This document shows, piece after piece, positions 10,606 to 23,174 of a stretch of DNA of 64,000 nucleotides (the stretch's first letter is position 1; the number at the start of each line of letters is the position of its first letter). The notes beneath the pieces are model-generated. The model saw nothing but the letters and a program-made list of their open reading frames with translations. It was not told where the DNA came from and made no database searches. The position numbers and the translations under genes are program-made. The stretch comes from Pratylenchus scribneri (Eukaryota > Nematoda > Chromadorea > Rhabditida > Pratylenchidae), in NCBI GenBank assembly GCA_030063045.1, contig JAQSEB010000117.1, forward strand, positions 186,001 to 250,000, in the 5' to 3' direction.

Positions 10606-10613
10606 TGCCACCT

Positions 10614-11977
10614 TTTCAGCTGCTTTCATCAAAAAAAGTGAAAATATAAATTATTTAACTATTTTGCAGATTCTTGGTTTGATTTGTTTCAAATGGCGTG
10701 AATTTGCCCTTTGGCCATTTGGGTTAAAAGAGATTGGAGCCAATGAGCGGAGAACAAAGGCAATCCAATGAAGAAAGAACATTGAATTCACATTTAATCA
10801 GTGCCATTTAAATTAAATAAAATTAATGTTTTATTGAGTTAAATTAAATAAATGTTTTAATAATTTATACATTTAGTGTTTGATTCCATCTACATTGCAT
10901 AGCTGATTCTGCATCGTTAAAAACCCTAAAATTCAATGCTTCTGGAGTCCCATTTTTAGACCTTACAATTAGACTTTGATTTCCTATACTATTTTTAAAC
11001 CTAGTAGAGCTAATTCTGCATTGCTAAAAAAAAACCCTAAAATTCAGGTACCTGAAAATGCTTTTGGAGGTCCATTTTTTCTAGGTTAGTCTTTGATTTC
11101 TGTAGAACTAATTCTGCATTGTTAAAAAAAACCCTAAAATTCAGGTACCTGAAAATGCTTTTGGAGGTCCATTTTTTCTAGGTTAGTCTTTGATTTCTGT
11201 TGAACTAATTCTGCATTGTTAAAAAACATAAAATTCAATGCTTCTGGAGGCCCATTGACGTTATTCCTTGATTTTCTTTACTCATTTTATATATACCTAG
11301 CAGAGCTAATTCTGGATCATTTAAAAAATGTAAAATTCGGCTACTGAAAATGCATCTGGAGGATTTTTATATCCTAGAATTTGATTCCATATAATTTTTT
11401 TAACATTCTTAGCATGAAGCGTGAAATTCTTAATTTTTTTATTCGCAAATTCTCATTTCATCTTCATTGTGATTTTTTTAAATAATTCTAATAAGAAGCT
11501 ATGATTCTAAAGATGATACTCTAATTCATTCGAAATCCTGCATAATTCTTCTTCTGTATATATCGCACAAAAATTTTTATTGAATTAAATGATCAAATAA
11601 ATTATCGATGAATAATAATAACAATTAAATAATAAATATTATTTTATTAGATATGTACAAATCATTTCTTCCTCACTCCATCTCTTTAGTTGTGAAGTTC
11701 CGACGAGAATCCCCATCCACAATTTACCATTAAAATTAGTATCAAATTAATATAAATATATTTCAATTGCCTTTTGAAAAATTGAAGATAGGGACGATGG
11801 AATAAAATACTCATTTGTTTTTTTTTAATCTTCTTCTACACTGCAACAACTAGTGGATTTGCGCAACGGATTATAACAATCGACGCCCAAAAATTTTGAA
11901 ATGCATCATTCTCGCATATAGATTGAGCCCATAATTTCTTCAATCCATAATAAAAACACTGCCAATATCCATTAAAA
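10614..11977. repeat. Degenerate satellite relics and 3'-flank duplicate
   Basis: Bases 10890-11380 contain two near-intact and several degraded units of the 96-bp family (ctgcattgttaaaaaa and caggtacctg). Bases 11430-11590 duplicate the 3' flank found at 4770-4960. The rest (11600-11977) is AT-rich and presumably includes the promoter of the SLC10 gene. No exon was seen. Confidence 0.65.
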
Positions 11978-14712
11978 ATGTTTTATCCTCATGCCCCTAT
12001 TATTGCCTCATCATTTTGCCGTTTTTTCCCAAAATTTCTTTTTGCCATAATTCTCGGCCTTTTCTATTCTACCTGTTTTTCCTTCCATGATGCTCAAGGC
12101 CAAGTGCTTTTCCTCAACACAACAATTATACCGAATGTTACGTGGCGTCCGCCTGGTTTGGGCCAATTCCGTGTTGGCGATGAACGGTCTGTACTTATTA
12201 GTTAGGGATAAAAGGAATTGGCAAATCCATCAAATAAATTCAATTTTTGGTCGGTAAAATCACAAATTGCCTTTCGGGTCGATTCTATTATAATTGGAAT
12301 TTAATGCATAATTTTCTCGCCCAATATTATGTCCTTTTAAGCACAATTTGGCTTTTGGTCAACTCCAATGAGACTTCATGGTCTGGGCCCATCGAAATCA
12401 CGTGCCAATATGCAATGGGATGTCCTCTCGAAAAATGCTCAATTGTGCACCAAATTCGGCTGGACAGAGCCAATGAATTCACCCAGGAATTGAATATTAG
12501 CCTGAAGGGAACATTCATTGGTCTAAATCGACTTTTTGCCAGAATTGGGAAAAAGTACATCAAATTGGGCGGTGAAGAAATTATAATTTATAAGAAAAAA
12601 TCCATCTCGATTATTAGATCCTAGATTCTATTCAAGGTTCGCTTCCTGCCTAGAATAGTGCCAAGTTTTATTGGCCTCAAAATATTTAGATTCAAAACAG
12701 ATTAATTTTATTCATTCCAGACAATTTTGGTATCGAATTCGAATTTGGAAAACTCCTTTTGGCTCTCATTTGACCCAATTGTTCATCATTGCCTTGGGCA
12801 TTGCCATTGTTGTCGGCAATTTTATAGCCGGCCTTCAGCTTCAACCTGGATTGGTCACAAAATATGCAAAACTTTTGGCTTTGTCGGCCATTTGCCAATT
12901 CTTTATCGTTCCATTGGCAAGTCCGGGGAACGAAATTACTCCAAAATATGTTTTTCGGCAGATTGGTTTTTGTATTGCCAAATATCTTTTTGGCTCGCAT
13001 CCTTTCGTCGTCCGATTGGCCTTCTTTTTGGTGGCTTGTACGCCGACTGGTGCAGGCAAAAGTGCATTTTGGTATTCACAAAATCCCTTCCTTTGAATTT
13101 ATTTGCCTAATACATTTATATTATTTATTCATAGGTCAGTTCTCTTTGATGGCAATTTGGAATTGGTTGCCGCAATCACATTTATGCAACGAATTGGCAC
13201 TTTAAGTAATAATCATTTTTAATGCAAAATTCCGCCCAATTTTTCATAGTTTTTATGCCCGTTTGGCTACATTTCTTGGGTCGACCAGCCTTCTTTGTTG
13301 AACGTGTCCATATCAGCTGGAGTGCCATTGTTTATGCTTCGGCCCTTATGATGGTGCCATTCTTGTTTGGAATGTTTTTGACCAGAATTGGGGCTAGGGA
13401 ATTCATTCAACGTGGTGCCAATTACATCAAGGCAAGTTTCACAAATAAAATCAATAATCGTATTTAAAATGCCGGATGGCATTTATTATGACATTGATTT
13501 ATCCAATTTAATAGCGTTGACCAATATATATTTTTTCTATTAGTCCTAATCTAGTAAAGTGGCTCGGATGAGAGATTGGGCTAGACTCTCGATCCAGGCC
13601 TTCGCTGAAAGCATAGTCCAGTGGCCTAAAGAAGGGGATAGTGTAAAATTTAAAATGATTTTAAATTATTAAAATATAAATAATAAAATAAACAGCGAAA
13701 AGGGACCTATAAATGTGGATTGGGGGTTGGGGCAATATTTGATTGATAGGAGGGTGACTGGTAATTAATAAAGTGGGGGTACAGTAGGACAAATAGGAAG
13801 TGCCCTTAGGTATTTTTTGCATTGACAATTTTCTTTTATTATTAGATTTTCCTCTGGCTAAGCACACTGCTTTTCTTGGCAATCGCCATTCCAGCAGTTT
13901 GGTCCAATCTTCGTCTTCTTACTTGGGATTTATTCCTAAACATTGGCTTATTTTTGCCTTGTGCCTCACATTGTGCCACATTTTTGCTCACCAAATTCTT
14001 TCATCTGGACCAAAGGAATATTCGAACCGTGACAATTGAATGTGGAATTCAGGTGATAAATAAAGGAAGGGTTAATGGGGGAAAAGCATATCCAAAAGTG
14101 TTCAAAATGTTTATAATTCAAAATATAAAAGAATTTTGATTTAAAAGAGTTCCGGCCTGGCTGCCCTAATTCTGCTCCTTTCACTTGGCGAACCCGAAAG
14201 GGATGTGGCCCTGACAATCCCAATTGCCTTTGCACTTTTGACCGACAAACCACTATTGGCCATTTGTTTTGGCCGAATTGGGCGAAGGGCATTTGCTGTG
14301 TTGAAAGGGGCCAACAATCAACAAGTGGGGCCAGTGAACAATGACAGCGAAAAGGCAAATAAAATTTAATTTTAATGGCACTCATTCATTTATGATTATG
14401 GATGCATTTACATTTTAATTTGCCAATATTTGATTATTAATTTTTTTTATAATCTCATTCACAATCAGTTCAAAAATGATATTATTTTGTAATTGTAAAT
14501 TTTTTATTCATTGTCTGATTTTCTTTCAGCAAATTGCCTCATCTGAATCGCATCAATCGCCTAGCAATCGGCAATCTCCGCAAGAAGCAATTAACAATGC
14601 CTTTTCAAATTCAACTCAACAAATTGCCGAATTACTCGAACAAAATTTGTTGATCCGAGTCAAACAAATGGACGAAAAAATGGCCGTAATCAGACGGCCA
14701 GTGATCCATTAA
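11978..14712 (+). CDS. SLC10-family (sodium/bile-acid cotransporter-like) membrane transporter with extracellular N-domain
   Basis: A predicted sodium-coupled or orphan organic-anion carrier of the plasma membrane. Well-supported exons are 11978-12186 (signal-anchor and start), 12342-about 12600, 12721-13071, 13135-13205, 13250-13431, 13846-14052, 14148-14354 and 14530-14712. The link between the second and third is unclear because a small exon or alternative site is needed. The first two exons give a signal sequence and an ectodomain with N-x-T/S sites and cysteines, as in the SLC10A3/A5-like branch. The membrane core contains ACTPTGAG...FW followed by SVLFDGNLELVAAITFM, which match the family signature regions. 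RTVTIECGIQSSGLAALIL follows, as the family's second conserved block. Two introns are GC-AG (donors at 13432 and 14355). A repeat of the intronic family sits in intron 13432-13845. The hydrophilic Gln-rich tail from 14530 is less certain; without it, translation would stop just inside the preceding intron (TAA near 14367). Confidence 0.85.
13538..13829 (+). mobile_element. Intronic non-autonomous repeat, copy A
   Basis: Member of a family with five copies in the window. It has a left end near tattagtcctaatctag and a right end containing gggggtacagtaggacaaat followed by gcattgacaat. It lies inside the GC-AG intron of the SLC10 gene, in the sense orientation. No coding capacity. Confidence 0.75.
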
Positions 14713-15238
14713 ATTGAAATGGAATTTATATTGGAATATTTCCTTCATTTTATTGGATAAAACAATCAAATTATATTTGACCTCCGTTTTTATCAATACA
14801 ATTTGGGAATTTAATCATTGAAATTAATTTGTTTGATTACGACAAATTTAATGATAAAATTGATAAAGGAAATGATAAAGTAATATGTCTATTTTATTCA
14901 CTTTAAGTGGAAATGGGAATGGGAATGTAGTCACCGCTTATTTAATTCCGCCTGTTTGCCTGTAACTGATGCTCTTGTAAAGGGGTATTGTTGAGCTAAT
15001 TCTGCATCGCTAAAAATTCAATGCTTCTGTAAGGCAGTTTTGTCACTAGGGCATGCTCTTGCAAGGCAGTTTTGTCACTAGGGCATGCTCTTGCAAGGCA
15101 GTTTTGTCACTAGGGCATGCTCTTGCAAGGCAGTTTTGTCACTAGGGCATGCTCTTGTAAAGGAGTATTGTTTAGCTAATTCTGCATCGCTAAAAATGCA
15201 ATTAACTAAAAACGCATTAAGATGTTAATTATTAATCA
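14713..15238 (+). repeat. SLC10 3' flank and 32-bp tandem repeat
   Basis: Bases 14715-14900 are repeated with about the same order at 15455-15660, marking a local tandem duplication. Bases 15031-15158 are four head-to-tail copies of a 32-base unit (aaggcagttttgtcactagg...). They are bounded on both sides by tgagctaattctgcatcgct-like satellite sequence (14993-15010 and 15171-15190). Confidence 0.85.
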
Positions 15239-15451
15239 ATGAATATTCCCCTGGGAATTCCAAATTTTCCAAAATATTTAGCACAATCTTCACATTTCAC
15301 TACGCATCAATACCTAACATTGGTTGTACTTATTTCTGTCAATTTTTGCCTTGGCATCATCCTCAGTTGCAATTTCCCGTTCTTCCCTGTCAAGCCAAGA
15401 CCAAAGGATTGGACACGGCGGATATTGGACGAATTTTCGCCGGAAGCCTAA
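15239..15451 (+). CDS. Hypothetical 70-residue protein or gene fragment
   Basis: The ORF begins MNIPLGIPNFPKYLAQ, has one hydrophobic stretch (LTLVVLISVNFCLGIILS) and ends KPRPKDWTRRILDEFSPEA. It is not recognised. It lies between the two duplicated 3' flanks, so it may be the terminal exon of a rearranged gene. A second frame over the same bases is also open (LQFPVLPCQAKTKGLDTADI after a possible acceptor ending near 15365), so the frame choice is not secure. Confidence 0.25.
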   Translation: MNIPLGIPNFPKYLAQSSHFTTHQYLTLVVLISVNFCLGIILSCNFPFFPVKPRPKDWTRRILDEFSPEA

Positions 15452-15685
15452 GCCGAAATGAAATTAATATTGGAATATTTCCTTCATTTTATTGGATAAA
15501 ACTTAAAACAATCAAAATATATTTAACCTCCTTTTTTTAGCAATACAATTTGGGAATTTAATCATTGAGTATTAATTTGTTTGATTAACGACAAATTTAA
15601 TGATAAAATTGATAAAGGAAATTGAGGGGAATGATGCAAAAATATGTGATATGTCTATTTCATTCATAGAATTGAATTAAATAAA

Positions 15686-17982
15686 ATGCAAAACACTGAG
15701 CAATATTCTTTTCCTTTCATTGGCCTACTCCATTCTCGATATGGCCCAGAATTGAAGAATGGCGAATTTGAAGATTGGACAGATCGGCGGTTGGCCAAAT
15801 GGTTGGATAGTCGAGATCCACTAGGCCATTTGCGAGACCAATTCCATATTCCTCGGATGCGAACATTGCCGCATGGTCAGTTCCTCTGCTTGGCTATATT
15901 TTTTTATTCGTGACAATTCCAGCTATTTTCCTTAAAAATTATCGAAAAATCCCCTCTGCCTTTCAGTTGATCCCAAATTCATGGAAAATGAGGAATGGGC
16001 GGCCTATTTGTGCGGCAATTCCGTTGGATTGAAACCAAAATGCACGGATGGCTACATTCAAAGGGAATTGGGTCAATGGGCCGAAATGTTTGGCTTATTA
16101 AATTGATTCCAATTAAAAATGTTAATTGCCAGGGGCGTCCATGCACATTTCTCAGGGAAGGAACCTTGGACTCGATGCGATGATCGACTGTTGGGCAAAT
16201 TGGCCAAATTGGTTGGGGCCAATTCGACGGGGGAAGTGGCCCTGATGAATTCCACAACAATCAATATCCATTTGGTGGGATAGATTAATAATTGAATTAA
16301 CAAGGAATAATGGATTATAATTTCCGTCACTATTAATTATCATTCAAATTGTTGTTTAAAATATTGCAGCTTTTTTCCTCATTCTTCCATCCAAATGATG
16401 AACGTTACAAAGTTTTAATTGAGGCGAAGGCTTTTCCGAGTGATCATTATGCGGTTGAATCACAATTGCGGATGAAAAATTTGGATCCAGCTGTGGCCAT
16501 GATTTGCATGGAACCAAAAGAAGTTAGGATTAGGATTAAAAAAGTTTGATTAATGGACTCCTTTTCCATTTGTGTGATTTTGCCTGTGACTATTTCCGAT
16601 TTAATTTCAATTTTTGATGGGAAAAATATTCGAGAAAAAACTTTTTAGTCGAGTTTTGCTTATTAACTTTATTTTAAAATTTTTATTTGGGTATAGCTAT
16701 AGCACTGACAAATTTCCATCCAAAATCAGTGGTTGAAGGAATAAATTAATATATAATGTTATTTGTTTTAGTCCAAAATTTATACAGGGTGAAGAATGTC
16801 TCCGGACAGAGGATATTTTGGCATTTTTGGAGCGTGAAGGCCAGTCCATTTCCATCATTTTCTTCAGCGGAATCCATTATTATACGGGACAATTATTCGA
16901 CATTGAACGCATCACAAAATGCGGACAATCAAAGGTCACCCATTACACTCAATAAAGCAGCTTTAAATATCGAAGAATGTTTTGGCCATAATGAGAGAAA
17001 TATGAGTTTGGCGATTTCAATTTAGGCTTTAGGAGCTAGATTGAAAGGGAATAAATAGTTTTATCATTTTGTCCTTTTTTGACCTTTGTTTTCCCTTCTT
17101 GTTCAGGGCTGTTTGGTTGGCTGGGATTTGTCGCATGCCATGGCCAATGTGCCCCTTCAATTGCATCAATGGAACGTGGATTTTGCCTGTTGGTGCAATT
17201 ATAAATATGCAAGCGCAAGTCCGGGCGGTATTGCTGGAATGGTTGTTTAATGGAATATTTTATCAATTTATTTTTCATTAAATTAATAAATATGGCCCAT
17301 TTCAATCCACATTTTTCCCCAAAGTTCATTCATGAACGCCACCTGACCATTGATGGTACGAAACCTGGTCTTCTTGGCTGGTGGGGCCATCGATTGGAAA
17401 CACGTTTTGAAATGACAAATCAAATGGAATTAGCTGAGGGCATTGCCGCCTATCGACTCAGTACTCCATCTCCTCTTTTGATGGCCGCAATGCGCGGATT
17501 CCTGGACACAATCGAACAAACTTCGATGGACGAAATACGCCGTAAATCATTGATTTTGACGGGATACTTGGAATTTTTGTTGGACACAATGTTCCGTGCG
17601 AATTCTCAACGAAATGGAGTTCATTGGACTCAAATAACCCCCAGGGAACCAACAGAACGGGGAAATCAATTATCGCTGAAATTTGATAGAGCCAATTCCG
17701 ATATTGATCGAATTTATGGAGAATTGACAAGGCGGGGCATTGTGGTGAGTTGCAGTGGACTGAGATTATCAAATTAATAATTTAGGATTTTAGACATAAT
17801 CAATAATCATTGGCAAAATTTACTATTTTCTCATCAAATTTCTGATTATGAATTTTATACAGATCGATAAACGTTGCCCAAATGTTATTCGGGTTGCCCC
17901 AGTTCCATTGTACAACAAATTCGATGATGTTTGGCGTTTTGTGAATGCATTATGCGAAGCAATTCAGATCGACCATCCATGA
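15686..17982 (+). CDS. kynu-1: Kynureninase, complete, 8 exons
   Basis: A PLP enzyme that cleaves L-kynurenine or 3-hydroxykynurenine to anthranilate or 3-hydroxyanthranilate plus alanine in tryptophan catabolism. In nematodes this branch also feeds rhodoquinone synthesis. Exons are 15686-15875, 15967-16087, 16133-16274, 16370-16522, 16788-16934, 17107-17241, 17325-17744 and 17863-17982, all GT-AG and in phase. Family blocks appear in order: [51 protein letters not shown] with the PLP-contacting Asp; [17 protein letters not shown] with the Schiff-base Lys; [26 protein letters not shown]; and [14 protein letters not shown]. The predicted length, about 475 residues, is normal. The protein looks intact and active. 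It is cytosolic as far as can be seen, with no clear targeting peptide. Confidence 0.97.
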
Positions 17983-18022
17983 TATGATTATTATTAATTA
18001 ATGACCATGATTAAAATAATAA

Positions 18023-18239
18023 ATGTCAATGCCAATAATGCCTAATAAGGGATTAATCCTACTGTACCCTCACCTTTTGTTTTTTAGTATAATTATATGA
18101 ACATTTTATGGGGAAAAGAGTAAGTTTAAAAAGGCAGATTGGGGCAATATTTGATTGATAGGGTGATTAGGCAAAAGGTGGGGGTACAGTAGGAAAAATA
18201 GGAAGGTCCTTATTAGTAATAAGTATTGTCATTGACAAT
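18023..18239 (+). mobile_element. Intronic-repeat family copy B, with long terminal inverted repeats
   Basis: This copy lies just downstream of kynureninase. Its left end (tgtcaatgccaataatgcc... then cctactgtaccctcacctttt) is the approximate inverse of its right end (aaaaggtgggggtacagtagg... then attgtcattgacaat). That gives inverted repeats of about 55 bases and shows the family is a DNA-transposon derivative. The internal part shares ggcaatatttgattgatagg with the other copies. Confidence 0.8.
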
Positions 18240-21200
18240 AAAAATATTTTAAATAAAATAAATTTAATGTTTAATTCAAAGTTAAAATTTTCACTTTTCC
18301 AATTTCCAATCTTTCATATTTAATCCATCATTTTTTCTATTCATAATCCACCCTCCTTTTCCGTCATTTTTTTTGCATAATGCTGCGCAAATTCCCCCAT
18401 CATTCATTTCAGTCTGCCCTGCCCGTCTACGTGCGTTCGTGTTCGTTCATATCCGGTGGTGCACTTTAAATATATTCCTCATGGCTATTTGTGCAAGAGA
18501 AAGGGCAGCCGCCCAGCTCAATATCAGGGATATGAATGAGAGTGGCCGGCCGGCGGATTGCGTGGGACATCCTCCTCTCTTTGGCCTTTTTGGATGGCCA
18601 CATTTCATTGGCATTTTTTGCAGCCGACAGCAATGTTCTTCTCTTTTTCCATTCCTTCATTCATTTATGAACAAAAAATTGAGGGCATCAGGCTAATAAA
18701 GGAGAAGTGAGAAAGTATGGTTTGAAGCCGCCGATGGCATTATTGAATATAAAGAAGGGATAAAACACGCTTCTCTCTACGGCTATTAAGAAGGTGGCTT
18801 TGGCTGGGGACACGCGCAAATGCCAAAAAGAGAGACGGAAAGGGAATTTGAATTAGACGGAGGGAAAGGAAATGGAGATGGATTTTAGGGTTATTTGGCC
18901 AAAGACGCGCACACATTCGATTCATTCATTGCTAATAGACACCGGAGAAAGGGAGAAGGATGGAATTGAAGAGGATTGGCACAAACCGGGGACACCCACT
19001 TTGCATGGAGAAGTCGGCTTCTTTTGGGACAGATGGAAAGGAAAAAAGGGATTCGACTGTGAAGAAAAAGGCATTAAGGAAATTGGGCCAATGGTGGATA
19101 GAATGGAAATTGAGATGGATTGGCAAAGACATCGCGCATAGATATTCTTGACTATATTATTGGCAATAGAAGAAGGAGGGAGGCCATAGCCATTCGTTGT
19201 GTTGGCAATATACAAAAAGGAAAAAAATTTGAATGAATCTAACATAAAGGAAGAGAATTAAAGGGAAAGAATATTGGAAGGAAGTGTCTTTTGAATTAAT
19301 ACTTCATTAGTGCTAATAAATACAAAGGAGGGTGGCAGGGTTCCAATTCCAAGGCCAAAGGAAATTTTCTTGGTCTAGGTGGCACAAGGGCCAATGGCAT
19401 CCGTCGCGCTTATTAGAAGAGAAGGAGGATGGAATTGAAAAGGGAATTGGCACCAACCAACGGCCAACGGGGACGCATGTCCCGAATGAAAAGGGTTCAT
19501 TCATTTATTAGCCATAGTGGGGGAATATGGCAAAAGGAGTCTATGGAAATTGGCCAAGGCAACAACAGAGACGGGCCATGGCCATCCGTCGCGCTCATTG
19601 CCCTCCTTCCCCCACCCACAAGAGTTCATTTTTTCCCCACCCCTCCTCCGCATCCGCACTCCGGCGGAACAGCTGCCTTTTCTCCTTGTGCCAGCCAATC
19701 CATTCTCCAATTCCAATTTCCTTTCATTTTCTCACATGATTGTGCCAAAATCATATTTCCACTAAATTAATTTGAATTTTTGCCATTCATTCTCGCGCAC
19801 TTAACAAATTTTTTGTCCTTTTTTATTGGATAATTCAATTTTTTCCAATATTGCTTTTCACGTTTTCCCCCAATCAATTGTCCAATCTCATTTTGTAAAA
19901 ATCTGCTACCTATTTGCCTTGATTTAGACAAGCATATTCAGAATTTTGGCAGGTTTTATGGCGAAAAAGGTGCATTTGAATGAGTTAATAATCGTTTAAT
20001 AATCGTTAAGTAATTTCAAAGTTTTTAGGTGTCATTCTTTTATATTTTTCATTTTGTCTGAACTTTGATGTGCGCAACAAAATTTAATAAATAACAAATA
20101 TATTTGTACTTTTGTCCATTCTTATTATTCACCAATTGGCAGCACAGAGGAAAGAAGGAAGTGAATTTGATGTAAAGGAAGGAAACTGGGTGGTGGGAAA
20201 ATATGCGTGCCATTTGCGCAATAAATAATTTGTTGGCATTTGTACCCAATTGCCAATGTCTGGATTGGACTAAAGGCCACATTTATTTGACTAAGAACGT
20301 TTTCCTAAACTTCATTACATTTTTATATAGAGAGCTTTAAAAATCGTCATTTTTGGCCTCCCCCATCATTTCCACGCATTTTCGGGTGCTACATTGAATT
20401 GATGAATAAAATAAGCCAAAAAAGGGAACAAAAGGCACAAAAAGAAGTCGACCCTTCCTTTTTGTTCGCCCGCTGCTTTTTTTCCAAAATTGGGCATTCC
20501 CTATTTTCCGCCTTTTTGTTCCCACAAAAGTTAGAATGTCACACAAATCGGCCAAAAAATGCCGTCAAATTGTAAATGTGCCGTCGCGTTCCCACAGAAA
20601 ATTTGCATCTATTTTATTTTACCCTCTAAAATATTTACACTTAAAGCCCAAATTGGCAATGAATGGTTCCATTCCAAATGAGCATTGACTAGTTATTAAT
20701 CATTCCATATTAAAAGTTGATTATTCGCATTTTGGATTCAATTTAGAAGGGAAAAGCCAATCCATGAGTGTAAAAGCAGCTGAAAAAAAGCCAAATTTTC
20801 TGCACAAAAATGCAAAGAAAGCGAAGGCAAAAAGCGCTACCAAAATGAATAAATAAGGTAATTTGGCTATGGCCATATGGACAGACGATAGTTTTGGGCA
20901 AATTAGGTTCAAATTATTTCTAATTTATATATTTTATTATTCTATTTTTCTCATTCTTCCTTTGCTTATTATTTGCTGGCTAATAAAACCCAAAATAGCG
21001 ACATTTGAGTCGGCGGTGGTTTGCCATTGTGCCACAATGGCCATAGCGACCAAAGATGACGGCAAACTTTTGAATAGCTGGCGAATTGGTAAATTTCTCC
21101 CTCTCCATTCATTCATTCATCCATAATTGGCACCCATTTCAATGGAAAAGTTATGGTGGCAGCCTCCTATAAAATAAATATGCGCCTGGGGGGCTGTCAA

Positions 21201-23174
21201 TAAGACAAAAATAGTTGGCGGCAAATGGAAACAGCGGCGATGCCGGAAATCGGACGGCGGCACATTGCTGGGTCCAAAATTTGGGCATTCCTTTTATTTT
21301 TATGATTTTTTGTCAATCTATGTTTTATTGGTCCTTTTTGCGCGAATCGATATCCAAAAATGTGTAGGGGAAAAAGCCAAAAAAAAATTAAATTTGAGAA
21401 ACTTTTTGAATGTTTTAGATAGAAGAGAAAATGTTTTGGTCAAATTTGCCCTCAGAAAAAAATAGTTTGTCCCCCTGCTGCTTTTTGACTTCATCCTACC
21501 CGTATCCCCTTTTTTGAGTCCATTTTCCTCTCATTTTTGCATATTTTTGTTGAATCGATTTTTGGGTGCCACGGGGGAAATATTCCCACAAAAAAAAGTG
21601 GATGGACGTTGGAAGGCGCCGGCGGCGTTCAACCGTGCGAAATCAACGGGGAAGACAAATTTTCAAAATGAGAAAATGTCATAGTCTCGGAATAAAAAAC
21701 GAGTATATCTATATATTCCTTTAAAATCACACTGACTGTATATTATATTTATTTTCACATTTTTAATAAATTGCTGCCATTTTGAATAATATTTGTATAT
21801 AATTCCAGCCTTATTAAAAATTTTTTAAAATGTCCTAGGAATTTGGAATATGGGCCAAAAATATTAATCATTTTAAAATATCCATTCCATAGACTAATGA
21901 AAAATTGGTCTATCTTTTTCTTTTCATATTTTTTATTCAAATTTTCCCAATTCTCCCATTGCCCCAAATTCCCTTCAATTCCCTCCTCCATTCATAGTTG
22001 CATCTTTTGAAAGGAATACTAATTAATAATGTCTTTCATTCAAAATGTTCTTTTGAAACATCCTCCCAGGACAATTCTTTTTCACTCAATTTTGCGCGAA
22101 TGGCAAAAATCCCAGAGCAATCCCAAAATTTGCTCTAAAAATGAATGTTCAAATGTTTTTCCATTTGTCGCATTTTCCATCATTTTTTGGCCAACATTTA
22201 AACATACATTACAAAATACGAAAAAAACATGAAAGTGATAAGCAAATTCAAGCCGACAATATTTCCATCTCCTTTTTTGCGCTTGAAATACCGCCTTCAA
22301 TTTTGCCTTTGTTTTTTGCTTCCAATGGAATTCCCTCCTATGTCCTACCCTCCATTTTGGCGTAAACAAATGTTTTGTATTTCAACATTTTGCCGAGAAT
22401 ATTAATTTTCCCTGGAATGAACAAAGACTGATTGAATTAATAAAATGGGAAGCTAAACAAACAAAAACAACAATTAATTATGGGAATCAAACAATAACAT
22501 TCACTTTTGAGTGGAAATATGTAATTAATCTTAATTACCTCAGAGAAATATTCATTTCCTCGATAATATTCATCGTCTCGGTTATGTTCAATTTGTGCCA
22601 GCCGATGAATTATATTTGATTGCCTCATTCCCATTCCATTAGTCCTCTATTTTCCCGGTCAATTTTGAGGGCTCATTGTTTCAAAAGGAAATAATTTTTG
22701 CCTAATTAATATTCTTTACGTCGAGACGACCCTGGTGGTTAATTGAGCTGCTGATTCTTTTGAAATACTTGGGAAGAGATTGTTTGTGGCTATGTCTAGC
22801 GAAAAAGGCTGAAAACTTTTCCAAAAACAAATAAAATTTGCCAATTTGATTTTCTGCGCATGATGACCACATTCTTCTACTTTTTCGAATAGTGGGCCAA
22901 TTTACAAATGTAAGTTCAAAGTTTTGTGCCTTATTTGCATTGCAATTCACATATTTAGCAAAATTCCATTTAATTGAATTGAATTTTAAAATAATATAAT
23001 TAATGAAATATTTTTGAAATATCCATAAAATAATTAGGAAACAGAGATTGCCGACTCCGATAAATTAACGCTTGATGAAGCTTGAGGCATATTATGTAGC
23101 TTCCAATTAAAAGGCATATTAATATATTTTGTAAAACATAATTAAATTCTCATTTCGAAAATCACATTTTAATT
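18240..23174. other. Gene-poor 5-kb region upstream of the Trk-type gene
   Basis: No spliced or long coding frame is supported. The stretch alternates AT-rich DNA with GC-richer blocks at about 18390-18680, 18780-19180, 19380-19730, 21170-21280 and 21590-21660. Words such as ggatggaattgaa...ggcac recur at about 18958 and 19428, and gccatccgtcgcgct-like words at about 19396 and 19580, so the blocks include small internal duplications. It is plausibly a long regulatory or 5' non-coding region for the receptor gene, but this is inference. Confidence 0.4.

Noticed and set aside
13020..13065. GAGKS in the SLC10 protein as a Walker A motif
   Set aside because: It lies in the SLC10 family block C-(S/T)-P-(S/T)-G-x-G at a membrane segment, with no other nucleotide-binding motifs.
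18373..19770. Several ORFs of 60-113 residues in the gene-poor region
   Set aside because: They overlap on both strands, lack splice-phase support or recognisable motifs, and reflect GC-richer composition.
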